Below, piece by piece: positions 16,892 through 24,580 of a stretch of DNA of 64,000 bases. Positions within the stretch are counted from its first letter, which is position 1, and the number at the start of each line of letters is the position of its first letter. This DNA comes from Rhizobium sp. CSW-27 (lineage in GTDB: Bacteria; Pseudomonadota; Alphaproteobacteria; Rhizobiales; Rhizobiaceae): contig NZ_JAHHZO010000015.1 in the NCBI RefSeq assembly GCF_018760785.1, positions 49,134-113,133 of the forward strand, read 5' to 3'. Below the pieces are notes generated by a model that was not told where the DNA came from, did not search any database, and saw only the letters and a program-made list of their open reading frames with translations. Both the position numbers and the translations under genes were made by a program.

Positions 16892-17367
16892 GGCCGGCTC
16901 TGTCTCGTGGCAGCGTGATGCCTGCTTCCGACATGTCCGCTTAGGGCCGAACGCGGACCACATTACCACATACGTGGATGTCCGGTTTTCGTCGTTCGGC
17001 ACCCCATCATTGGACAGTCCGCTTGCGGCCCCGTTGCGGACACGCTAGACACGCTAGATGATCGAAGTGCCTGATCTGCCCAGTCTATCTGCCAGCCTGC
17101 ATTTGAACTGACAGGGCAGTGACCCTGACTGCCTTGAGGCGGGGCAGAAATCGCGAAAGATAGGCGATGACAAGGATCGCCATGGTTCCGTAGATCGAGA
17201 CGCCCACCAGCGCGCGGGAAGCCTAGGCGACGCCGCGATCCTTATCGCGACACTTGGATTTAGGTACGCAATCTTGTCCAGCGCCAGCCCTTTGAAACCC
17301 CTATTGCTAGTTGAAATTCTGATCATTTGCTGAAAGTTTGTGCTTTCAACCGATCGGGAATATTCAA
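16892..17367. other. Non-coding gap with rhizobial intergenic sequence and a gene remnant
   Basis: Between about 16900 and 17045 the sequence alternates GTCCG/CGGAC blocks typical of rhizobial intergenic repeats. ACACGCTAG is repeated in tandem at 17040-17057. A minus-strand fragment at 17085-17222 is described separately. No intact gene is visible. Confidence 0.45.
17085..17222 (-). pseudogene. C-terminal remnant of a membrane protein
   Basis: A 45-codon minus-strand fragment between two stops contains a hydrophobic stretch (GVSIYGTMAILVIAYLSRF) followed by a basic tail, as at the end of an integral membrane protein. It has no start or ribosome site and an in-frame stop lies directly upstream. 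The parent family was not identified. Confidence 0.3.
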
Positions 17368-18516
17368 TTGCAGTTTTTACGTTCATTTGGGCCCGCAGTG
17401 ACTGGCACGGCTCCAAAGGAGGCTCTGCGCGCGGGCCTTGGAGCTTTCATCGGGCTTTGGCTCTCCGGCTATTTCTTGCTGTCTCCCGGCGTCGATCTTG
17501 AAAATGGCCTCTACCTCGTCGCACCGCTGGGCGCGACTGCGGTTCTCCTGTTTGCCGTTCCCAACAGTCCGCTTGCTCAGCCATGGTCTGCTGTCATCGG
17601 CAATACTGTCGCGGCTCTTGTTGGCGTTGCAATCTCGCTGTTCATCCACGAGCCGACGTTACGGATCGCCCTTGCTGTCTCGATTGCGATTCTTATGACA
17701 ATCATGCTGCGGGCAATTCATCCGCCGGCAGGAGCAGTGGCCATGACGGCTGCCATGAGCCCGGAAGCTGTGGAGCACCTTGGCTTCTGGTTCGCGCTTG
17801 CGCCGATTGCGACGGGCACTGCAAGCCTCGTCCTGATTGCGATCGCCTATGCCAGGCTCACAGGGCGTCGCTATCCATTTCGTCAATTCGACCAGCAGAA
17901 CAGGCATGGCACCGCTGATCGGATCGCGGTTGAACGGCTGGGCCTTTCCGAGGCTGAGCTAAGCGACATCCTTCAACGCTATCGACAGTCATTCAATCTC
18001 GGCGTTGAAGATCTGGCACGCCTTATCGGTGCAGCAGAGCTCCAGGCGGCCGCGCACCAGACCGGCACTCCAACTGCGGGCGCCATCATGTCCTCGAACC
18101 TGATCACGGTGAAGGCAAACACGGATTTGGGCACAGTCGCGGATCTCTTCCGGCGTCATCGTTTTACATCGCTACCCGTGGTCGACGATAGACAGCGGTT
18201 TCTAGGCATTATCTTCCAGATGCACCTCATCAGCCGCGCAAGAGAAGACGCACTTCGTCTTGATCGAGGTCTCATCCCCGCTCTGCGAAGACTGATCGAC
18301 CCCGAAAGGGATAAACCAGTCCTGGCAATCGACATCATGAGTGTCACGGTCCCTCGGGCTATTGCGAACACGCCGCTCGGAGCCTTGTTGCCTTTGATGG
18401 GCGATACAGATGTCGATGCAGTACCCATTCTGGAATACGGCAAACTCATCGGTATCGTCACCAGAACCGACCTCATCGCCGCGATGGCCCGCGGGATCGC
18501 TCGAGCAGAAGTTTGA
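17368..18516 (+). CDS. HPP-family membrane protein with two CBS domains
   Basis: 382 residues. Four to five hydrophobic segments fill residues 15-160, with the HPP-family stretch AIHPPAGAVAMTAAM near residues 112-126. Two CBS domains follow (about 230-285 and 315-378), ending in GIIFQMHLI and GIVTRTDLIAAM. HPP proteins are integral membrane proteins; a plant member is linked to nitrite transport, which would suit the neighbouring denitrification genes but is not shown here. TTG 17368 is chosen because family proteins begin close to RSFGPAVTGTAPKEALRAG; TTG 17338 and GTG 17398 are alternatives. CBS domains suggest control by adenine nucleotides. Confidence 0.8.
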   Translation: MQFLRSFGPAVTGTAPKEALRAGLGAFIGLWLSGYFLLSPGVDLENGLYLVAPLGATAVLLFAVPNSPLAQPWSAVIGNTVAALVGVAISLFIHEPTLRIALAVSIAILMTIMLRAIHPPAGAVAMTAAMSPEAVEHLGFWFALAPIATGTASLVLIAIAYARLTGRRYPFRQFDQQNRHGTADRIAVERLGLSEAELSDILQRYRQSFNLGVEDLARLIGAAELQAAAHQTGTPTAGAIMSSNLITVKANTDLGTVADLFRRHRFTSLPVVDDRQRFLGIIFQMHLISRAREDALRLDRGLIPALRRLIDPERDKPVLAIDIMSVTVPRAIANTPLGALLPLMGDTDVDAVPILEYGKLIGIVTRTDLIAAMARGIARAEV

Positions 18517-18605
18517 TGGCATCTGCAAGATGGAGCCCGCGCGGGGAACTACGAACGCCATGAATGTCGGCTGCGCACCGCCGTGTCGTCCATCCCTCCA
18601 TCGAC

Positions 18606-20798
18606 TCAGGCCCTCATCCTTCCTGGCACGATGTTGCCGTCGGAAGGTGAGGTCAAACGGAAGCCAAGAAGCAGGCTCTGAAGAGTGGCGCTTTCGCTGG
18701 CTAAGGCTGCGCCAGCAGCGTTCATCTCTTCCACCATGGCCGCGTTCTGTTGTGTCGATTGATCCAGATGGTTCACCGCCACATTGACCTGCGAAAGGCC
18801 GACCGCCTGTTCCTGGGCTGCAATGGCGATGGCATCCACATGGCTTGCTGCTTCCTGCACCAGCTCGTCAATCTCGGCCAGTCCGGTACCGGTCTCGGAG
18901 ACCAGCTCGACCCCCTGGCGAACAGCCAGTTCAGAATTACCGATCAGTCCCGAGATTTCGCGGGCCGCCTGTGCCGAACGTTGTGCCAGCTCCCGGACTT
19001 CCTGCGCAACCACGGCAAACCCCTTGCCGGCCTCGCCGGCGCGGGCTGCCTCGACGCCCGCGTTGAGAGCGAGCAGGTTTGTCTGGAAGGCAATCTGGTC
19101 GATCACATCGATAATTTGGCTGATCTGGCTCGATGCCTGTTCTATCTTGTCCATCGCCGCCACGGCGTTTCGTACCACTTCACCTGATCGATTTGCCCTT
19201 TCGCGTGCGCGCTTCGTCACGCTGCGGGCCAAATCTGAGCGTCTGGACGTGGCTGTCACATTTGCTGTGATCTGTTCCAGTGCAGCGGCCGTCTCTTCAA
19301 GCGAGGCGGCCTGCTGCTCGGTGCGCTTCGACAGGTCATCCGATGCTGAAGAAACTTCGGATGCTCCACCGGTGACGGTCGTGACCGATTGGCCAACACC
19401 AACCAGCGCTTGCCGCAACTGCACCACCGAGCGATTGAAGTCATGGCGAAGGTCTTCGAACTGCGGCGCGAAAGCCTGGGTCACCTCGCAAAGAAGGTCG
19501 CCAGCAGCAAGTTTCCTCAAGGCCTGGGCAAGCGTGCCCGTCGCCTTGTTCATACGCGCTTCGGCCTCTGCCTCTGCTGCGATTTGCATGTCAACTCGGT
19601 CGCGTTCGGCCTGTTCGCGCGCACGCTCTGCCTCAAGCTCCAGTTCGCGATTGCGGATCGCAGAGAGCCGGAAGACTTCCACCGCTTTGACCATGTCTCC
19701 GACTTCGTCCTTCCGGTCGGCAGACTGCCCCGTTGTCTCAAGGTGCCCCTCCGCCAATCTGCGCATTGACAGTACGAGCGCCTTCAGTGGATGGCTGATG
19801 GTGCGTGCCAGGAGCATCGACGAAGCGATGACCAGAACTGCTCCAGCGACACAAAGGAGCAGAACCGTTCCGAGGCGAGTGAATGCGCCTGCGGCGATGG
19901 CGCGAGCCTCGCTGCCGAGGCGTTCAAGGCTTGCCGTTTCCAGAGCCTTCATTGCGTCAATGCGCTGACTAGCGGCTGCAAACCAGCGATCAGCACTCAA
20001 ATCACTGGCCGCTGTTGGACCCATCCCAATCAAGGTCGACCTTGTAGTTTCGATCTCCTGCGACGCTGGAATGGATAGGTGCGAAGCGTAGGCGGATTGC
20101 CGTTCCTTCTGTTGCAGGGCGAGGAAGTTATCGATCAACACATTCTGCGCGCCAGCCATGCGGGCAAAGGGAGCAATGCGCTCGGGGTCGATATCCCCGG
20201 ACGTGATGAAGGCGTTGCCGGTAGCGCGTTCCTGGCCTGCGATCTCCTTTGCCTGCATGAGCAGGTTATAGGCGATCATTTCGGCCGCGATCCTCGACCC
20301 GACACCCTGGAGGGACAGTTCCGAGGCGAGGCCCGAGAGCTCACCGATTAGGCCGCTATAGAAGTCGAAGGACTGTTTTCCGGTGATTGACAGATTGTCG
20401 ATGGATCGCCTGGTGTCGGCGAGGCTTTTCAATGTGTCCTGAGCGAAGCTCCAGCGACGGTTGAGCTCTGTGTTTTCGAATTCCGCCAAGGCATCAGCGA
20501 GATCCGGCAATTTTGCCAGAGCCACATCCGTCGATTGACGCGCTGTCACAAGCGGCTGCTTGTCCGCACTTCCCTTTGATCCGATGTATCCAGCGCTCTG
20601 CCCGCGCTCTCCCTGAAGGACGTGGATCAGCTCGCCCATCGCCGCGATGTTCTCGCTCACTTTGACCACGGTCTGCATCTGCTGGTAGGAACCCCAAGAG
20701 CTTAGAAACTCCATCGAGGCAAGGGTGAGTGCTGCAACCAGGGGGATCATGATCGCAAGCCAGAGGCGTTTGCTGATTGAAAAGTCGGTGATGCGCAT
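18606..20798 (-). CDS. Methyl-accepting chemotaxis protein with NIT sensor domain
   Basis: 730 residues. A membrane segment at about 12-30 precedes a periplasmic domain containing HVLQGERGQSAGYIGS, the signature of the nitrate/nitrite-sensing NIT domain. A second membrane segment (about 305-330) and a HAMP domain follow. The signalling domain has the hairpin core FQTNLLALNAGVEAARAGEAG. The protein probably steers swimming toward nitrate or nitrite, matching its place beside the denitrification genes. A 21-base imperfect palindrome lies 37 bases upstream. It is convergent with the HPP gene. Confidence 0.88.
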   Translation of the reverse strand: MRITDFSISKRLWLAIMIPLVAALTLASMEFLSSWGSYQQMQTVVKVSENIAAMGELIHVLQGERGQSAGYIGSKGSADKQPLVTARQSTDVALAKLPDLADALAEFENTELNRRWSFAQDTLKSLADTRRSIDNLSITGKQSFDFYSGLIGELSGLASELSLQGVGSRIAAEMIAYNLLMQAKEIAGQERATGNAFITSGDIDPERIAPFARMAGAQNVLIDNFLALQQKERQSAYASHLSIPASQEIETTRSTLIGMGPTAASDLSADRWFAAASQRIDAMKALETASLERLGSEARAIAAGAFTRLGTVLLLCVAGAVLVIASSMLLARTISHPLKALVLSMRRLAEGHLETTGQSADRKDEVGDMVKAVEVFRLSAIRNRELELEAERAREQAERDRVDMQIAAEAEAEARMNKATGTLAQALRKLAAGDLLCEVTQAFAPQFEDLRHDFNRSVVQLRQALVGVGQSVTTVTGGASEVSSASDDLSKRTEQQAASLEETAAALEQITANVTATSRRSDLARSVTKRARERANRSGEVVRNAVAAMDKIEQASSQISQIIDVIDQIAFQTNLLALNAGVEAARAGEAGKGFAVVAQEVRELAQRSAQAAREISGLIGNSELAVRQGVELVSETGTGLAEIDELVQEAASHVDAIAIAAQEQAVGLSQVNVAVNHLDQSTQQNAAMVEEMNAAGAALASESATLQSLLLGFRLTSPSDGNIVPGRMRA

Positions 20799-20834
20799 CT
20801 GCAGGTTGTCCTGAGCTGGGGCATCATGCCGAAT

Positions 20835-20855
20835 ATCGTAACATCATGATACGAT
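20835..20855. promoter_or_regulatory. 21-base imperfect palindrome before the chemoreceptor
   Basis: Arms ATCGTA and TACGAT flank a central CATCATG that is itself palindromic, with one A-A mismatch pair. It lies 37 bases upstream of the chemoreceptor start. The binding protein is unknown. Confidence 0.4.
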
Positions 20856-21055
20856 GTGAATTTTAGCTAGAATTGATGTGATGAGGTAAAAACCTGCCTA
20901 ACGCATTCTGGCTCGGTTTGACGGATGCCAAGCGTCGAAAAAATAAACCTCAGCGTGCGTCAACCCAATGCAGGTTTGGTGGGGATTTGAAGCGCGAACT
21001 GCACATTTACGCGCAAACTCCAGGCGCAATTGAGCGGATGGCATGGAGAGGCCGA

Positions 21056-21265
21056 TCATCGTCTGTCGCCTGTGTATCGAGGATCAAGTGACAGCAGCCG
21101 GTCCATGAGATAGGCGACCGTCTCGGGTCCGGCGCAGCCACTGATCACGCATTCATGCATGTCGCAGACGGTGTCACAGACTCGCTCACGCCGCGATCTA
21201 AAGACGACCGGAGGAACAAACCTGTCGCGGTCTATGCCTCGGTCCGGCTTATGGCTCTTCAACAT
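21056..21265 (-). CDS. Small cysteine-rich hypothetical protein after ric
   Basis: 69 residues. ATG 21265 follows GAGGA at short spacing, and the gene begins 26 bases after the ric stop on the same strand, so the two are probably co-transcribed. Four cysteines are clustered as C-x3-C-x4-C-x4-C (VCDTVCDMHECVISGC), which looks like a metal or cluster site. No family is recognised. Length and the lack of homology by eye keep confidence moderate. Confidence 0.5.
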   Translation of the reverse strand: MLKSHKPDRGIDRDRFVPPVVFRSRRERVCDTVCDMHECVISGCAGPETVAYLMDRLLSLDPRYTGDRR

Positions 21266-21291
21266 GATTCCTCATCTTCAATAGATTTGTT

Positions 21292-21954
21292 TTAGAGGGT
21301 CCCGCCGGTAAAGCGTGGAAAGAGGACTTCATTTTCCAGATGCATGTGCTGGACCAGATCGTCGGCGAATTTCTTCGCCCCTGCGTAAAGCGCGCGCCAT
21401 GAATTGCATGCGCCGTCCGGCAGATGAAATCCGCCTGTCACGTGCTCGAGTTCTGCCAGATGCCCGGCCTCTACGTCATGTTCGTGGCGCATCTGTTCGA
21501 TGGGTCTCGTCAGAGCTTGATGGTCGCCGCGTTCCATGAGCGGGAAGAGCATGAGCTCCTCGCGATGCATGTGGCTGTGTAGGTCGCTCTGGATGCGCTC
21601 CAGCAGATTTGCCAGGCCGATCGGTGCATCGGGGTGGTCCCCATGCACCCGCTCGACCTTTGCCGCAAGCGGGATCAGCGAGATGAGTTCTGCGCGGTGG
21701 GTGTCGTGGTAGCGTGTCCTGAGGTGCTTGATCAGATCGGCAGTTCCATCCGGTGCTTCTGTCGAGGCGGCGTCGACAAGGCTCTGCAATTCGTCCACCA
21801 GGGTTTCCGGCGAGAGTCCTGCGGCTTCAGCCGCAACCTCGATGCTATCTGAGCCACCGCAGCAGAAACTGATGCCGTGACTGCGGAAAAGTGCGGCTGC
21901 ACCGGGGAGGGAGGTCGCAATCTTTCCGACCGTCTGGCTTGCGTCAAGTTCCAT
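21292..21954 (-). CDS. ric: Iron-sulfur cluster repair di-iron protein (Ric/YtfE/NorA)
   Basis: 220 residues. The N-terminal ScdA-like domain carries SHGISFCCGG (about residues 25-34), and the C-terminal hemerythrin-like part has the histidine/glutamate ligands in RYHDTHRAEL, HSHMHREELMLFP, MRHEHDVEAG and MHLENEVLFPRF. These proteins repair clusters damaged by NO and can bind NO, fitting a denitrifier. ATG 21954 has AAGGTG six bases upstream; a GTG nine bases earlier would lie inside this ribosome site. A perfect TTG-N8-CAA site sits 76 bases upstream. Confidence 0.9.
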   Translation of the reverse strand: MELDASQTVGKIATSLPGAAALFRSHGISFCCGGSDSIEVAAEAAGLSPETLVDELQSLVDAASTEAPDGTADLIKHLRTRYHDTHRAELISLIPLAAKVERVHGDHPDAPIGLANLLERIQSDLHSHMHREELMLFPLMERGDHQALTRPIEQMRHEHDVEAGHLAELEHVTGGFHLPDGACNSWRALYAGAKKFADDLVQHMHLENEVLFPRFTGGTL

Positions 21955-22029
21955 CGAGTTCACCTTGCTTTGCGCTTCAATGCGTGATCGCTGTGGTGCC
22001 GACTATGGTGAGGAACGCCTATCTGGTCG

Positions 22030-22043
22030 TTGCGCTTTCGCAA
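22030..22043. promoter_or_regulatory. FNR/NnrR-type box upstream of ric
   Basis: TTGCGCTTTCGCAA fits TTG-N8-CAA with extended symmetry (TTGCG/CGCAA). It lies between the ubiV stop and the ric start, so ric has its own promoter. Confidence 0.7.
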
Positions 22044-22071
22044 ACAAGATGTGCTTGCACTCCCTCGCCCG

Positions 22072-22989
22072 TTATGGCGCATGGGCATTGCTTTTCGCCC
22101 GCGATACCCAGCCAGCTCCCTCTCGCCCGTGATGAAAGCCGTTGGAGAACTTGGCTTTGGGATAAGTATGCCCGATCAGTTCGATGGCCTCTTGGGGTTC
22201 CATGCTGCCCGACAGCGTTTCCTGGAAGATGGCGGCGATGCGCGCCATGTCGCAGTCCTGTGGTGAGAGACGGAAGGCATTGACCCCGGCCTCTTGCAAG
22301 TCCTTCAGTTCGCTGAGCAGGAGTTGGCACGTATGCGACATTGTCTGCACGCCATTGAGCACCAGGAATGACTGGCGATCGAGTGTCCTGATTGACAGGC
22401 CGTCCGGCTCCTCGCCACAGACGAACTGGCAGTTGTCCTTGATCCTGCCCTTGGAACGGGCATGGGCGCAGCGGGCCGATATGGCAAGCGGCATGCGACC
22501 GAATACCATCACTTCGAGAGCCACATCCGGCGCGTCGGCGGCGATCCTGGCGATCGAGCTAAAGGGAAGTTCCGGCGGAAGACAGATACGGTCTGCCCCG
22601 CGTTGTGCCAGCAAGCGCGCGGTCGGGCCATTATAGACATTGACCAAGGGACCGACGAGGTGTCGACGGCCCTTGATCAGGCCGATGGCGGAGAGGTCAT
22701 TGACCTCAATGGGGTAGTCCGACGTTTCGATCAGCTCTTTCACAATCCGGCTTTCGCGCTCCAAGGTCACGAGCGCCAGCGACGAGAAGGCTAAGGATTT
22801 CCCGGCCCGTTCCAGGCGTTCTACGACCTCTGCCAGATGGGGTTCGATGAAATGCTGCCGCTTGGAGCACACGGTCTCGCCGAGGATGACGCGATCCACC
22901 GGCGCTTCGTCCGCGATCTGAAAATAGAAATCGCGCCATTTCGGGCCGTCCCAGAGATAGTAGACGGGGCCCAGTGTCAGTTCGGTCAT
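22072..22989 (-). CDS. ubiV: UbiV, O2-independent ubiquinone hydroxylation protein
   Basis: 305 residues, peptidase U32-like fold. The four cysteines that bind the UbiV Fe-S cluster are recognisable: one in ETVCSKR and three in ARCAHARSKGRIKDNCQFVC. UbiV and UbiU form a heterodimer that hydroxylates ubiquinone precursors without oxygen. ATG 22989 is chosen since GGAG is six bases before it and overlaps the ubiU end; ATG 22995 would touch the ribosome site. It is the third gene of a ubiT-ubiU-ubiV operon. Confidence 0.9.
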   Translation of the reverse strand: MTELTLGPVYYLWDGPKWRDFYFQIADEAPVDRVILGETVCSKRQHFIEPHLAEVVERLERAGKSLAFSSLALVTLERESRIVKELIETSDYPIEVNDLSAIGLIKGRRHLVGPLVNVYNGPTARLLAQRGADRICLPPELPFSSIARIAADAPDVALEVMVFGRMPLAISARCAHARSKGRIKDNCQFVCGEEPDGLSIRTLDRQSFLVLNGVQTMSHTCQLLLSELKDLQEAGVNAFRLSPQDCDMARIAAIFQETLSGSMEPQEAIELIGHTYPKAKFSNGFHHGREGAGWVSRAKSNAHAP

Positions 22990-22991
22990 GC

Positions 22992-23969
22992 TCATCTCCA
23001 GCGCTTCTCATAGGCGCCGACCGTCGTCTTCTGCCCTTCGCTCAGCGCCCTCAGCCGGGCCAACAAGGGGCCACGCCCCGAGGGGGCGGTTGCGAGTACC
23101 TGGCGCAGCGTCGATACGACTTCGGCCACATAGGCTTTGCCGCGCTGGCGTCCTTCGATTTTCAAGGCCGAGACGCCGGCATCCTTCAAGGCTTCGATTT
23201 CGCCCATGACATCGAGGGACACGGGGTCTTCGAAGGCGTAGCCACGGGCATCGCCGATGTCGAAGCGTCCCTTGCACAGTGTGGGATAGCCGGCGGCCTC
23301 CCCATGGCTGAACCGGTTGATCGTATAAGTGCCGAGCTCCGACACCATGTCGGAGCCGTCCTGTCGGTACCGCACATGGCTCGCCGGGGAGCAGACGCCG
23401 TTCATGTTGGGCGATTTGCCGGTGGCGTAGGAGGAGAGCGAGCAGCGTCCCTCGGCCATGACGCAAAGCCCGCCGAAAACAAAGACCTCGATCTCGCATT
23501 TGACCTTGCGACCAATGCGGGCAATGTCGCCGATCGTCAGCGTTCTCGGCAAGACGACCCGTTTTGCGTCGAAGGCTTCGACGAGAAAATTGATCGCTTC
23601 GGGATTGGAAGCAGACGCCTGGACCGAAACATGCAAGCGCTGCTCTGGATACTGTTCCCTGACATGGGCCATGAGGCCGAAATCGGCCAGGATCAGCGCA
23701 TCGGCACCGAGCCTTACGGCGTCGGCCGCCGCGCTATACCAGATCTCTTCGTCGCCAGCCCGCATGAAGGTGTTGAGGGCGACAAATGTCATGCAGCCTT
23801 TCTTGCGGGCATAGACAATTGCGTCGTGCAGTTCGTCCCGGCTGAAATTGAGGCCGGGAAAATTGCGGGCATTGGTCTCGTCGCGGAAGCCGCAATAGAC
23901 CGCATCAGCGCCTGCATCGACGGCTTCACGAAAGGCGGCTGGCGTTCCCGCCGGACAGATCAGTTCCAT
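22992..23969 (-). CDS. ubiU: UbiU, O2-independent ubiquinone hydroxylation protein
   Basis: 325 residues, U32 family. The cluster cysteines appear as GGLCVMAEGRCSLSS, NMNGVCSPASH and PTLCKGRF, the UbiU pattern. It partners UbiV in anaerobic ubiquinone synthesis, which a denitrifier needs to keep its quinone pool without oxygen. GGGAG lies eight bases before ATG 23969; the stop of ubiT overlaps this ATG by one base, indicating coupling. The GTG at 23972 is a less likely start. Confidence 0.92.
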   Translation of the reverse strand: MELICPAGTPAAFREAVDAGADAVYCGFRDETNARNFPGLNFSRDELHDAIVYARKKGCMTFVALNTFMRAGDEEIWYSAAADAVRLGADALILADFGLMAHVREQYPEQRLHVSVQASASNPEAINFLVEAFDAKRVVLPRTLTIGDIARIGRKVKCEIEVFVFGGLCVMAEGRCSLSSYATGKSPNMNGVCSPASHVRYRQDGSDMVSELGTYTINRFSHGEAAGYPTLCKGRFDIGDARGYAFEDPVSLDVMGEIEALKDAGVSALKIEGRQRGKAYVAEVVSTLRQVLATAPSGRGPLLARLRALSEGQKTTVGAYEKRWR

Positions 23970-24472
23970 CACTGGATCTCCCTCAGCGACCGGCTTCGGA
24001 TTTCCACGGCCAGCCTGTGAACGATGGGGGCGGCCGGTCCTCCGATCCGTGCGAGATCACGCGGAAGATCGATATCGCAGTCATCGAGGGCGTTTCTCAT
24101 CGCAAGCATGGCTTCCATGTCCCCGATCACCTTCAGGTCGCGGGAAAAGAACAGCGCATCGGCATCGCAACGCCCCTCAAGGAGCGCCAGCAGCATCACC
24201 AGCGGGGCCTCGACACCCGCATCCGCTGTGAATGCCTCGCTCTGGCGCACCACCTTGAGACGGAGGAGGTGAGGCTCGATCAGGAAGATGAGGGGTAGAT
24301 CAGTCGGAGCAAATGAAAAGCGGTTGCTCTTGTATGTGCCAAGGCGCTCGAACATGTCGCCATGAGCCGAGAGCAGGAGCTTGAAGAGGCGACTTGCCAC
24401 GAGCTCAATTGACACGAGAGGCATGAGCGGCACGGCTTTCAGCGGGAGAGCCAGAATGGATGTTATCTGCAT
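23969..24472 (-). CDS. ubiT: UbiT, SCP2-domain ubiquinone accessory protein
   Basis: 167 residues with a sterol-carrier-protein-2 domain (FAPTDLPLIFLIEP and ADALFFSRDLKVIGDMEAML). UbiT presents lipid intermediates to the UbiUV hydroxylase. ATG 24472 starts MQITSILALPL; the frame continues upstream into the ubiD promoter and is discounted. First gene of the ubiTUV operon; a TTG-N8-CAA site lies 19 bases upstream. Confidence 0.88.
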   Translation of the reverse strand: MQITSILALPLKAVPLMPLVSIELVASRLFKLLLSAHGDMFERLGTYKSNRFSFAPTDLPLIFLIEPHLLRLKVVRQSEAFTADAGVEAPLVMLLALLEGRCDADALFFSRDLKVIGDMEAMLAMRNALDDCDIDLPRDLARIGGPAAPIVHRLAVEIRSRSLREIQ

Positions 24473-24490
24473 TGCGCCAATTTGAGTGGT

Positions 24491-24504
24491 TTGAACCGGC
24501 GCAA
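24491..24504. promoter_or_regulatory. FNR/NnrR-type box between ubiT and ubiD
   Basis: TTGAACCGGCGCAA fits TTG-N8-CAA and lies in the divergent promoter region. Close by, TTGCGCC at 24472-24478 and GGCGCAA at the right end of this box form a wider inverted repeat. Confidence 0.55.
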
Positions 24505-24580
24505 ACCTATGGGAACGGCCGACAATCCAGATTGCTCCAGCGCAAAGACGCAACCGAATTCACAGGTCATAGCGGTCCGC

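Noticed and set aside
17040..17057. Tandem ACACGCTAG repeat
   Set aside because: Two short units only; too small to be called a target duplication or an array.
18784..19968. 394-codon plus-strand frame
   Set aside because: It is antisense to the chemoreceptor gene, has serine/alanine-skewed composition and no ribosome site.
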